Shown piece after piece: positions 40,196 through 48,814 of a stretch of 64,000 nucleotides of DNA. The notes beneath the pieces were generated by a model. It made no database searches. It saw nothing but the letters and a program-made list of their open reading frames with translations, and was not told where the DNA came from. A program made the position numbers and the translations under genes. Numbering within the stretch: position 1 is the stretch's first letter; each line of letters opens with the position of its first letter. Source of the stretch: Herbaspirillum sp. 3R11 (GTDB taxonomy: Bacteria > Pseudomonadota > Gammaproteobacteria > Burkholderiales > Burkholderiaceae_D); assembly GCF_004563925.1 (NCBI RefSeq), contig NZ_SPNJ01000002.1, positions 248,001-312,000 on the forward strand, read 5' to 3'.

Positions 40196-40990
40196 TTATT
40201 TTATTGTCAGATTGGCCATGAGTTCAGGCAAATCGGAGCCCACAGAGGCAATCAGTTTTTCCCATGCCCTCGCATTTTGCGGAAGTGCCGGTGGCATGCC
40301 GAAATCTTGCTGCGCGTCTGTCCAACTCTTGATGGTGCCGATATCGCGGTGATATGCGCTATTCAGAAACGTGGAAATGCGGCCTACAAAATGCGGAATG
40401 ATTTCCGTACTGAAATCAATTTCGGATTTGCCCAATGCCGCCATGAATCCCACAACGGACGGCTCGACGATATAGACGGCAGCGTTGGCCAGATTGCCTG
40501 GCGGGTTCTCGACCTTTTCATGGAATGCCTGCACCAAGCCTTTTTCATCCAGATCAACGATGCCGCACGACCGTGGATCCCCGGTCTCAAACAGCATCAT
40601 CGTCAATGCCGCATCAACTGGTCGACGTCGATGGGCATCGATGAATTCGGCGCAATCGAAACGCGTCAGATTGTCCGCATGTGCAATCAGGAATGGTTCA
40701 TTACGGAAAAAATCCCTGTTGGCCAATGCCGTGCCGGCGGTGCCGAGCAAGTGTTCTTCGTGGACCAGAACGACCCGCCTGTCCCAGCTGCTTTGGTCGA
40801 TATAATCGGCCACCAGCGTCGCGCGGTAATGGGTGTTGATGAGGATTTCGTCGACGCCTTGTGCGAGCAGATTCTCGATCCAATAGTCCAATAGCGGTCG
40901 CCCGTTGATGGGAACGAGGCACTTGGGGAGGAAATTGGTTAACGGCTGCAGCCTGGTTCCAAGCCCAGCAGCAAGTAGCAGTGCACGCAT
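40196..40990 (-). CDS. NDP-sugar pyrophosphorylase-like nucleotidyltransferase
   Basis: 264 aa. Sugar-1-phosphate nucleotidyltransferase fold: LLLAAGLGTRLQPLT, PKCLVPINGRPLLDYW, HADNL in the metal-site loop and GIVDLDEKGLV. Resembles HddC and mannose-1-phosphate guanylyltransferases, so it would activate a sugar 1-phosphate with NTP; the nucleotide cannot be told by eye. I chose the ATG at 40990, which begins directly at MRALLLAAG; another ATG four codons upstream is possible. No ribosome site for either. Two possible activating enzymes in one cluster (this and the fusion) suggest two nucleotide sugars or a division of labour. Confidence 0.85.
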   Translation of the reverse strand: MRALLLAAGLGTRLQPLTNFLPKCLVPINGRPLLDYWIENLLAQGVDEILINTHYRATLVADYIDQSSWDRRVVLVHEEHLLGTAGTALANRDFFRNEPFLIAHADNLTRFDCAEFIDAHRRRPVDAALTMMLFETGDPRSCGIVDLDEKGLVQAFHEKVENPPGNLANAAVYIVEPSVVGFMAALGKSEIDFSTEIIPHFVGRISTFLNSAYHRDIGTIKSWTDAQQDFGMPPALPQNARAWEKLIASVGSDLPELMANLTIK

Positions 40991-41043
40991 ACCAGAACCC
41001 ATTCAGATAACTTGATGAGCAAGCCGCCAAAAAAACGGCAAGT

Positions 41044-41790
41044 TCATTCGTCTTTTGTAAACACCAGATTGCGCGCATTGTCCGAAGCGCGCCGACCCCG
41101 GTAACCGAACGGGGCCAAAAATTCCGCCACGCCGCTCTTGTTGTCGTGATCTTCTATCACCAGCACCGGATGATCGCGTGCAATCAACTCAGCCATGCCC
41201 TTGCAGACGGACAGTTCATGGCCCTCGACGTCCACTTTGATGAACGCCACCCGATGCGGCAGCTTAAGCGCGTCAATGCTCAATCCCAGTTTGCTCTCGC
41301 CGGCATCGCCGTCGGCGTTGGAAATACGGGATCGGGTCTTCGTATCGAAAATGAATGAGGCATTCAGCGGCGTGACATCCGACGCCATGCGGATGAGGCT
41401 GGGCTGTTCGGTTGCGGCGGCGTTGAGCAGGGTGATATTGCCGTAATTTCCCTTCTCGACAAAATGGGTCAGCAGATTGAACGTGTGCGTCAGCGGTTCA
41501 AACGCGATGACTTGGCCGGACGGGCCCACCAATTCCGACATTTTCAGGCTGTAGCGGCCGACGTTGGCGCCAACATCGATGCACCAGTCGCCGGGTTTCA
41601 GCCAGGTCGACAGGCGATCCCATTCCGCTTCGATGCTTTTGAAATTTCCAGTCTGTATTTGACGGAAAAAATACCATTTGGAGGCGGCATCCTGCATTCT
41701 GCCCGGAAGCATTTTCACGAACGCTCTCAGGATCTTCATGGACAAGGAGACGGGCGCATGCCCAACTGTACGGGTTACAAGTTCTGTCAT
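41044..41790 (-). CDS. FkbM-family methyltransferase
   Basis: 248 aa. SAM-binding motif CIDVGANVGRYSLKMSELVG, acidic AFEPLTHTF, and the FkbM hallmark VAFIKVDVEGHELSVCKGM. The family O-methylates sugars or polyketides. A frame open to 41928 overlaps the next gene; the ATG at 41790 with GAGAGCC upstream is preferred. Located inside the glycan cluster, so a sugar hydroxyl or carboxyl of the product is the likely target. Confidence 0.88.
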   Translation of the reverse strand: MTELVTRTVGHAPVSLSMKILRAFVKMLPGRMQDAASKWYFFRQIQTGNFKSIEAEWDRLSTWLKPGDWCIDVGANVGRYSLKMSELVGPSGQVIAFEPLTHTFNLLTHFVEKGNYGNITLLNAAATEQPSLIRMASDVTPLNASFIFDTKTRSRISNADGDAGESKLGLSIDALKLPHRVAFIKVDVEGHELSVCKGMAELIARDHPVLVIEDHDNKSGVAEFLAPFGYRGRRASDNARNLVFTKDE

Positions 41791-41860
41791 GTCGGGCTCT
41801 CGGTCGAGATAGGTGCCAGGGTACGGCTTTGTATGGGTTCCATGCTCAGGATATTCGTCT

Positions 41861-42790
41861 TCAATGGATAACGCCTGTCGGCAAAAAATAATCGAAAGCC
41901 TGTTCCGGTGGCGGGGCCAGAAGGCCAAGTGTGGTCAAGCCTTTCGCATCGAATGTCGAATGAGATGGTGAAAACGGTCCTTCCGCCGGCCGGGTGCGTG
42001 GCACAACGAGGCCAGGATGCGCGCGCACATGTTGTGCGATCAGTCGTGCCGCTTCTGCGAAGGTCATGTCATCGGCCGCACTTGCCTGCATGACGCCCGG
42101 CTGTTTCATCAGCGCGACCCTGCGCAAAACCTCGATTGCAAACGACAATGCGACAGGCGCCATGACCATATCCTGAAATGGTTGAATCATTTCCCCCGCG
42201 CGCAGACTGCTGGCCCATCCTTCAAAAAGAGGCAAGCCTGGCGCGATGACCTTGCCGAATCTGACGATCGCTATCCGTTTCTGTTTCTCAAGAGCAAGCA
42301 GGCGTTGTTCCGCTTCTGCTTTTTGCCGGCCGTAAATTGTCTGCGGATTGAATGGCTCGTCAATTCCGGCGTAGGGAGTACGTCCGTCCAGCACCAGATT
42401 GGTCGAGATGAAAATGACAAAGGTACCAGCCTCGGCGAGCTTTCTTGCCAGCGCGACTGTTTGCAACACGTTGACGGCGTAAGCTGCTTCAGGTTCATTC
42501 ATGCATTGCGCCAAGGAAGTCACTGCGGCGCACAGAAACGCGACGTCAACCGGCGTCTTTGGCAATTCCCAAGTCTCAGTCGGTTGCAACAGATCCAGAG
42601 ATAGTCCGCGTGGGTCTATCCCTTCCTTGCGTCGACTGGTGTGCCAAACGGAAACGCCGGAGGATGCAAAACTATCCAGTAAGCCGCGACCGATGGTGCT
42701 TTGCGCACCGACGACCAATACGCTTTTGAGCGTATCCGACGCGCCCGGAAAATCCGGGAAGTCTATTGTGGCCTGTGAAGAGTTTTTCAT
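41861..42790 (-). CDS. RmlD-like SDR (sugar-nucleotide reductase)
   Basis: 309 aa extended SDR. N-terminal cofactor motif VLVVGAQSTIGRGLLDSF, FLCAAVTS, ISTNLVLDG and the catalytic YGRQK with the lysine intact. The architecture resembles dTDP-4-dehydrorhamnose reductase, so it may reduce a 4-keto-sugar nucleotide, but the substrate is open. The glycine motif is GAQSTIG rather than GxxGxxG. Only 32 bases separate it from the glycosyltransferase gene upstream. Confidence 0.82.
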   Translation of the reverse strand: MKNSSQATIDFPDFPGASDTLKSVLVVGAQSTIGRGLLDSFASSGVSVWHTSRRKEGIDPRGLSLDLLQPTETWELPKTPVDVAFLCAAVTSLAQCMNEPEAAYAVNVLQTVALARKLAEAGTFVIFISTNLVLDGRTPYAGIDEPFNPQTIYGRQKAEAEQRLLALEKQKRIAIVRFGKVIAPGLPLFEGWASSLRAGEMIQPFQDMVMAPVALSFAIEVLRRVALMKQPGVMQASAADDMTFAEAARLIAQHVRAHPGLVVPRTRPAEGPFSPSHSTFDAKGLTTLGLLAPPPEQAFDYFLPTGVIH

Positions 42791-42822
42791 GTATCGATGT
42801 GGCAGACAAGACTGTCTTTAAT

Positions 42823-43755
42823 TTACATATTAATGAGAAGAGAGTCTGCCGCCAGAAGTATCGGCTTGTAGATTTCCACAAAGTTATGGCCTTGCTTTGC
42901 CGCCTCGGTTATCTGGCCTGCCTTGGCATAGAAGAGATTTCTTACTGCATTCCTGAAGAACTCCGAATCCTTGATCCTTTTTCTCAGATTGTAGTCTTGC
43001 AGATGCTTCAGGATCAGAGTTGCCATTTCATAGGCGGCACGGCCTGTATGAACATAGGTTTCATCGGAAGACAGCTGAGACGCAACTTTGCGGAAGCAGC
43101 CGCAATATTCGTCCATGAAGTAAAAGCGATCAGGGAAGTCCTTCGCGATATCGAGGGCCAGAGCCCAATCCTGCGCACGGAATTCGCCGAGTCCGTCCGC
43201 TTTCACTATCCGATCGAGTGACAAATCCCACGGTGAATTATTCGCTCCATACTGCGGCAGTGCTGCGCACTTGACAATGCTGACGATAAACGAAGTGTAG
43301 TGATCGAACCCCAGGATCGAGCAGAACTCATCTGCGCCGGGCTGGCGTCTCGCTTGCCATCCTCCGTGGTTCAGTTCAATGGTCTGGGGGCCGTCTTCAA
43401 TGACATATTTGCCAAAGCCGACATAGGCGTCATTTTTGATCGTCTCATCCAGAAGTTTTGCGATCTTCTCGGGGAAAAAGTAATCGTCGCTCGCCAGGAA
43501 CATCATGTAAGGCGTTTTGACATGGGCGTACATCATTACTACCGAACTGATCGCGCCGATACTTTTTTCGTTATGAAACACTCGGATTCGCTTGTCCCCC
43601 GAAAATTTTGCGAGGATGGCGGCGGTATCATCGGTCGATCCATCGTTGCAGATCAGCAGATTGGTAACCGGGGATTTCTCCGCAAAAATGACGTTGGCAA
43701 TCAAGTGTTCCAGATAACTGCCGTGGTTCTTGGTCGGGATGACGACGGTAAGCAT
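42823..43755 (-). CDS. Family 2 glycosyltransferase of the glycan cluster
   Basis: 310 aa. GT-A pattern: LTVVIPTKNHGSYLEHLIAN, LLICNDGSTDDT, and the metal site MMFLASDDYFFPEKIA. It is the only glycosyltransferase of the cluster, so it probably transfers the finished sugar. The ATG at 43755 follows GGAGAAGAGC; a GTG four codons upstream is also in frame. The gene is visibly AT-richer than neighbours outside the cluster (29 G/C in the 60 bases 43381-43440), suggesting acquisition. Confidence 0.87.
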   Translation of the reverse strand: MLTVVIPTKNHGSYLEHLIANVIFAEKSPVTNLLICNDGSTDDTAAILAKFSGDKRIRVFHNEKSIGAISSVVMMYAHVKTPYMMFLASDDYFFPEKIAKLLDETIKNDAYVGFGKYVIEDGPQTIELNHGGWQARRQPGADEFCSILGFDHYTSFIVSIVKCAALPQYGANNSPWDLSLDRIVKADGLGEFRAQDWALALDIAKDFPDRFYFMDEYCGCFRKVASQLSSDETYVHTGRAAYEMATLILKHLQDYNLRKRIKDSEFFRNAVRNLFYAKAGQITEAAKQGHNFVEIYKPILLAADSLLINM

Positions 43756-43898
43756 GCTCTTCTCCACTAAGGGGATTTTGTTGATAAGGCGAAAGCCAGA
43801 TTCGCCGGTATTTTTTGCACTTTAATGCCGGTCGAATAATTCCTGACAAGACCGGAGTCGGGAAGCTGCGCCGGATTCATCCCCGATTGCGATGCAAG

Positions 43899-44675
43899 TT
43901 ATGTTGCAGTTCCGTTCGCAAACACCATCGTGATTTCGATGCTGACACGCGTCTGGTCGCCTCTGTTGAGCGCACCGCCATGCAGGATTCCATCGTTGAA
44001 AATCAGCATGTTGCCAGGCTCGGTGAGCATCAGTTCGGCGCCCAGTGTCGTGACGTCTTCATCGATGATCGGCTTCATCCCGCCGGCGCCGGCGACGCCA
44101 TGATAACGATACGTCTTCCGATGGGAGTCGGGCACGATCATCAAACCATTTTTTCCCGGCTGGGAAAAAATGGGAATCCATATCTTGACGGTCTCCGATC
44201 CCGGCGGAAATGCCTGCCCGCTCATGTTCATCACGTCGTGGAACCATTTGTCTGCATGCATGCCGCCGACATCCTTGGTGGCATCGGGTCTCACCAGGCG
44301 CCAGTAAATCTCTTCACGGCCATCTTCGTGGGTATCGCCATAAAACACGTCGGAGATCGCGAAATCGCCCAGTTCGTCACGCAAGGTTTGAAAAAAGGGC
44401 AAAACCTTGATCTTGTTGCAGCTATGTTTGGGCAAGCAACGCGTCTGCTTTGGCCACATTGTTTCGTGCTTCAGCAAATGGGCGAGTTGATGATAGTTGC
44501 CGATGCCGATCTCCTTGAATTGAGAAACCAGTTCAGGATGGGCTGCGCCAATCACCGACAGCCATTGCTCGGTGATCGCCTCACGAAACACCGCCAGCTC
44601 ATCCGGCGTGAGCTGGACATCCCTCGAATATCCGGGAGTATCGAAAATCTTTTTCTTCAGATTGAGTGCAGTCAT
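43899..44675 (-). CDS. Phytanoyl-CoA dioxygenase (PhyH)-family Fe(II)/2-oxoglutarate oxygenase
   Basis: 258 aa. The facial triad is visible: H140 and D142 (GGMHADKWFHDV) and H232 (GILHGGALNRG), with R243 (QTRVSIEI) for 2-oxoglutarate. It would hydroxylate or otherwise oxidise a cluster intermediate, using O2 and 2-oxoglutarate. PhyH-type enzymes in natural-product and glycan clusters act on varied small substrates. Separate ribosome site; 117 bases downstream of the alcohol dehydrogenase gene. Confidence 0.85.
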   Translation of the reverse strand: MTALNLKKKIFDTPGYSRDVQLTPDELAVFREAITEQWLSVIGAAHPELVSQFKEIGIGNYHQLAHLLKHETMWPKQTRCLPKHSCNKIKVLPFFQTLRDELGDFAISDVFYGDTHEDGREEIYWRLVRPDATKDVGGMHADKWFHDVMNMSGQAFPPGSETVKIWIPIFSQPGKNGLMIVPDSHRKTYRYHGVAGAGGMKPIIDEDVTTLGAELMLTEPGNMLIFNDGILHGGALNRGDQTRVSIEITMVFANGTAT

Positions 44676-44792
44676 ATGCTTATCTCATTCGCATTGCAGA
44701 CAATGAAATTCAAGCGCCTTGAGAGGGCGGGCTGAGACGCTTGTCGAAGTCGGCAGGACCGTCCGTCACACGCTGTTTCATTGTCGGATTGC

Positions 44793-45881
44793 TCACGTCG
44801 TCGTTCCCAGGCTTGGATCAATTTCGATCAACGGGCGAACGACGCGATGTTGCTCCATGTCGTCGAGCGCTTGATTGATCTGATCCAGGCGATACCGGTG
44901 CGTCAGGAGTTTTTCCAATGGCAGGCGTCCTTCAAGGTACAACTTGGCGAACAGGGGGATATCGCGATCCGGATTGGAGCTTCCTCCCCAGCTTCCCCTG
45001 ATTTCTTTTCCGCAGATCAATTCGAAAGGGTCGATGCTGATGCGTGTTCCATGGGCCGGATGCGAGGCAAATACACAGGCGCCGCCACCGCGGCGTACGG
45101 AATCAAATGCCTGCTCAATGACACTGGCCTGGCCGGATGCTTCCACTGCATAGTCCGCTCCGCGTCCTGCGGTTAGTTTGCGTATTTCCGCGACGGGATC
45201 TTCTCTGCTGGCGTCGATGGTATGCGTCGCACCGAACGATCGGGACAGTTCAAGCTTGTCTGCAGAGATGTCGACCGCGATGACCTGCGCGCAATCGAAA
45301 AGCATGGTCGCCATCAGGGCGCTCAGACCGATGCCGCCCAAGCCGAAAATCGCGACTGTGCTTCCGGCGGCCGGGCGGAGGTCGTTGGTAATGATGCCGG
45401 CGCCGGTGGGAACCGCGCATCCGAATAGCACGGCGACGTCAAGCGGTACGCCGGCGGGCAGGGGGACAACACGGTTTTCGGAGACCAGCGCATATTCATT
45501 GAAGGTCGTGACACCACCGGCGTTGATGTCATGATCGAAGCAGTCGCACTTATAGCGCGCGCCGCCGCCGTCAATACCGTCACCCTTGATCCAGCCGAGT
45601 ACGACCAGGTCACCGACGGCAACTTTGGTCACGCCTTCGCCGATTGCAATGACCTTGGCCGAGCCCTCATGCCCGAGCAGGTGTGGCAGATAGGCATCCG
45701 GCCCGCGCAAGCCGCGGGCTTCCATCAGCTGGCTGTGGCAAACGCCGCTATAAGCGAGTTTGACCAACAGTTGTCCGCGCTGCGGCAACGTGAGCGAGAT
45801 ATTGGGAATGACTTCCAGCGGTTGTGCGAGACGAGAGAGTACTGCGGCCTTCATCTGTGGCAGTTGCTGTTCATTGCTCAC
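44793..45881 (-). CDS. Zinc-dependent alcohol dehydrogenase (MDR)
   Basis: 362 aa. Catalytic zinc ligands C48, H71-E72 and C155 (GVCHS, GHEG, FGCAVPTG); NAD motif IFGLGGIGLSA. The four-cysteine structural zinc lobe is not present: the lobe reads ARYKCDCFD with only C112 and C114. This resembles class III-like MDRs with an altered lobe. Start is a GTG at 45881 behind AAGGAGACACTGTA; the next ATG (45854) has no site. Follows the E1 beta gene, so it may act on the same intermediate. Confidence 0.86.
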   Translation of the reverse strand: MSNEQQLPQMKAAVLSRLAQPLEVIPNISLTLPQRGQLLVKLAYSGVCHSQLMEARGLRGPDAYLPHLLGHEGSAKVIAIGEGVTKVAVGDLVVLGWIKGDGIDGGGARYKCDCFDHDINAGGVTTFNEYALVSENRVVPLPAGVPLDVAVLFGCAVPTGAGIITNDLRPAAGSTVAIFGLGGIGLSALMATMLFDCAQVIAVDISADKLELSRSFGATHTIDASREDPVAEIRKLTAGRGADYAVEASGQASVIEQAFDSVRRGGGACVFASHPAHGTRISIDPFELICGKEIRGSWGGSSNPDRDIPLFAKLYLEGRLPLEKLLTHRYRLDQINQALDDMEQHRVVRPLIEIDPSLGTTT

Positions 45882-45948
45882 TACAGTGTCTCCTTGTTGG
45901 TGTTCATGATGACGCGCCACCATCAAGCCTGAATGCTGTGGTTCATCG

Positions 45949-47028
45949 TCAGAAGGGACCGGTGAACCAGGATCCTGGCACATCGTGAGGTGTGGGCTCG
46001 ATCAATTGCTCGTGCACATCACCGTGCTCCAGTCCCAGCATGTCCAGAATCTTCACCGCGACGTCGCTGGCGCGGACATAGAATCCCTTGGTCATGCCAA
46101 AGCTGGTGGGTTCCGGTACGTCCGGCATGGCCAGACGCGCGGGTGCTGTGGTCAGGCTCGACATACAGTTCATTGCAACGCGGGCGACCACTTCACCTGC
46201 GATGGAGCCTGTCTCGGCGCCGCTGTCCAGCGCCAGCAGCTTGCCGGTCTTTTGCACCGAGGAGAAGATGGCGGGCCAGTCAATGGGATTGACGCAGCGC
46301 AGATCCAGGATGTCGCACGAGATGCCGCGTTTTTGCAGATAGTCGGCCGCGTGTAGCGCTTCGACGGTCATGTAGGACATGGAAACGATGGTCACATCGG
46401 ATCCGGAGCGGGCGATCCGGAGTGGCCCGATTGGTGTGCGCACGTCGCCTTCGGGAACATCGCCAACCATGTTGTGCAGCCAGCGATGTTCGATGAACAC
46501 CACAGGATTGGGATCGAAAATTGATGACAGCAACATGCCCTTGGCGTCGGCGGGAGAGGTCGGCATCACGACCTTTAGACCCGGGATGTGGGCGAACCAG
46601 GCTTGCAAATTCTGCGAGTGAGTCGGACCCTGGCCCCAGCCACGGCCTATGACCAGGCGAATGGTGATCGGCACCGAACGTTGTCCGTCGAACATGTAAA
46701 ACCATTTGGCGGCGCCGTTGACCAATTGGTCCATCGCCAGCAAAAAGAAGTCGAAGCGTTGATGGCACATCACGGGGCGAATGCCGTTCAGGGAGGCGCC
46801 GATGGCTACGCCGGTCATCGCGTTTTCGGATAGCGGCATGTCGAACACGCGCTGCGGACCAAATTTTTCTTGCAGGCCGAGCGTTGTGCCGAAATTGCCC
46901 TTGGGGTCGTCAGTGCCCAAGCCGTAGCAGATGACTTTGTCGTCTGCCTGCATGGCAATGTTCAGCGCTTCATTGATCGCCGCTGAAAAGGTCAGTTGCC
47001 TGGTGGGGTGGGAAGTCGATTCAAGCAT
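45949..47028 (-). CDS. 2-oxoacid dehydrogenase E1 beta-type subunit
   Basis: 359 aa. Transketolase-like pyrimidine domain and C-terminal transketolase domain: FSAAINEALNIAMQADDKV, FDMPLSENAMTGVAIGASL, and IGRGWGQGPTHSQNL, all typical of PDH/BCKDH/acetoin E1 beta. It pairs with the alpha subunit whose stop it overlaps by 8 bases. Start at ATG 47028; 22 further upstream codons are open but lie inside the alpha gene. No E2 or E3 gene is near, so the usual lipoyl-dependent complex is unlikely to be formed from this locus alone. Confidence 0.9.
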   Translation of the reverse strand: MLESTSHPTRQLTFSAAINEALNIAMQADDKVICYGLGTDDPKGNFGTTLGLQEKFGPQRVFDMPLSENAMTGVAIGASLNGIRPVMCHQRFDFFLLAMDQLVNGAAKWFYMFDGQRSVPITIRLVIGRGWGQGPTHSQNLQAWFAHIPGLKVVMPTSPADAKGMLLSSIFDPNPVVFIEHRWLHNMVGDVPEGDVRTPIGPLRIARSGSDVTIVSMSYMTVEALHAADYLQKRGISCDILDLRCVNPIDWPAIFSSVQKTGKLLALDSGAETGSIAGEVVARVAMNCMSSLTTAPARLAMPDVPEPTSFGMTKGFYVRASDVAVKILDMLGLEHGDVHEQLIEPTPHDVPGSWFTGPF

Positions 47029-47986
47029 AGATATTTCTGTAAACGTCGGCTTTGTCCGGGAACGGGGATTCGATAGCGAAGCGGAAGGCCGCATCGGTTT
47101 CGACGCGGACGCTTTCTTCGTGTGCGGCGATCTCGGCTGTCGTGATCAGCTTCGCCTGCAGCAATTTATCCTGCTGCTTTTTGATTGGCTCCAAGGCGCG
47201 ATTTTCCAGATATTCCTGCTCTGTGCGGTAACCGATGTCGTTATCGAAGTTCGGCCCGCAGTGCTCGCGCCAACGATACGTATCAAACTCCAGGAACTGC
47301 GGTCCGGCGCCTGTCCGGATACGGGCAATTGCGTCCGCCAGCATCGTATAGACCAGCTCGACGTCGTTGCCGTCGCCATGCGCCGATTCGACGCCGATTG
47401 CCTTTGCCAGCTCGAATATCTTGCGGCCTTCCGGCTGCCGCACGTGCAACGGCGAATACACTGAATACAGATTGTTTTCGCAAACGAACAACACCGGCAG
47501 TTTTTTGACTGCGGCAAAATTCATCGATTCGTAAAATACACCAGTCTCGACTGCGCCGTCGCCAAAGAAGATGCAGCTGACCTGATCCGTTCCGGATAAT
47601 TTGAAGGACAAGCCAAGGCCGACGCCGACCGGGATGGTGTTGCCCACGATCGCAGTGCTGCCCATGAATCCAACCGACTCATCGATGAGATGCATGGAGC
47701 CGCCCCGGCCGCCTGCGCAGCCGGTTTTCTTGCCATACATTTCCGCGAGCATGGCCGGAACATCGCCACCTTTTCCCATGTAGTGGCCATGCGCACGATG
47801 GCCGCTAACGGCAAAATCAGTGGTTTTCAACGCCAGGCCGGCTGCTGCGGAGACTGCCTCTTGCCCCGTGCAAAGATGCACTGGGCACCGCATGGCCTGC
47901 TCGGCGTAGCGCACACTGATTTCTTCTTCGATGTGCCGGATGCGTTTCATCCGGAACAGCAGTTCCTTGGCGATATCGGGAGTCAT
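47021..47986 (-). CDS. 2-oxoacid dehydrogenase E1 alpha-type subunit (ThDP-binding)
   Basis: 321 aa. ThDP motif GDG (142-144)...ENN (170-172), the HRAHGHYMGKGGDV loop, and GGRGGSMHLID, as in E1 alpha of pyruvate, branched-chain or acetoin dehydrogenases. With the beta chain it would form an alpha2beta2 enzyme that decarboxylates a 2-oxo acid and passes on the acyl unit. The ATG overlaps the methyltransferase stop (ATGA), so translation is coupled. In this sugar cluster a carboligase role, adding a two-carbon unit to a sugar, is conceivable but is inference. Confidence 0.9.
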   Translation of the reverse strand: MTPDIAKELLFRMKRIRHIEEEISVRYAEQAMRCPVHLCTGQEAVSAAAGLALKTTDFAVSGHRAHGHYMGKGGDVPAMLAEMYGKKTGCAGGRGGSMHLIDESVGFMGSTAIVGNTIPVGVGLGLSFKLSGTDQVSCIFFGDGAVETGVFYESMNFAAVKKLPVLFVCENNLYSVYSPLHVRQPEGRKIFELAKAIGVESAHGDGNDVELVYTMLADAIARIRTGAGPQFLEFDTYRWREHCGPNFDNDIGYRTEQEYLENRALEPIKKQQDKLLQAKLITTAEIAAHEESVRVETDAAFRFAIESPFPDKADVYRNIYA

Positions 47987-48642
47987 GGGATGAACCAGAA
48001 GTAGTCGCCGGTATAGCCGACTTCATCAAAGAAGGCTTTCCATTCGTCGACATGCATGATGGTTTGCGCAGTCAGGTTCCAGGCGTACATGCGGGCTTTT
48101 TCTTCTTCGTCCCGGTAGGCGTCGACAGTGATGAACGCCTGCCCTTTGCTGACACGTTCGATCTCTTGCAATGCCTTCGCGCAATCTTCACGGTTAAGAT
48201 TGTGGATCGTGGTGATTGAAATGACGACATCGAAAGAATTATCGGCAAACGGCAAGCTGCGGGCATCGGCAACTTGCACGTGCGGCTTCATGTCTTCCAT
48301 GGCGTTTTCGATCGCGTAGCTGGAGACATCCAGCCCCTTGACCGTAATGCCGGGAATCAGCTCGGCCAGGTCGTGCATCATGAAGCCTTTGGCGCAGCCG
48401 ATATCCAGCACCGAGCTGGCGGAAGTCAGGCCGAAATGTTCCTGGAACGTAGGAATGACGGGTTGCCAGAAGCGGGAGAAATAGTTGAATCCGCCGTAGC
48501 CATTGCGGCGATCACCGTCAAAAAAGTCTTTGCCGAACTGGCGCGCCAGAGCACGATCAGCCTCGGTTTTTTCGGCGCCACGTCCTTCGACATTGCGCTT
48601 GGCCTTCGGATAGTTGACCAACAAATCGATTTCTTTTCCCAC
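47983..48642 (-). CDS. Class I SAM-dependent methyltransferase
   Basis: 219 aa. Motif I VLDIGCAKGFMMHDLAELIP, then VKGLDVSSYAIENAM and FDVVISITTIHNL. Belongs to a methyltransferase group often seen in surface-glycan loci (FGKDFFDGDRRNGYGGFNYF near the start). I chose a GTG at 48642 because GGAG stands five bases before it; ATGs at 48675 and 48696 lack a site. Its stop overlaps the E1 alpha start by 4 bases. Confidence 0.83.
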   Translation of the reverse strand: MGKEIDLLVNYPKAKRNVEGRGAEKTEADRALARQFGKDFFDGDRRNGYGGFNYFSRFWQPVIPTFQEHFGLTSASSVLDIGCAKGFMMHDLAELIPGITVKGLDVSSYAIENAMEDMKPHVQVADARSLPFADNSFDVVISITTIHNLNREDCAKALQEIERVSKGQAFITVDAYRDEEEKARMYAWNLTAQTIMHVDEWKAFFDEVGYTGDYFWFIP

Positions 48643-48814
48643 GTTCACTCCATTAAGGCTAGGTATGCAATTCATCTGGAAACAACGGTGCAGCATTCGA
48701 CGCTATCTTAATTCGACAGCACGTCCCGTAAAGCTGCAATAACCGGTTGAATCAAGTACTTGTTTCTCTATTGTTTGCGAAATCCGGAATGTCGCCGCTG
48801 ACCAGGTCCGTCCG

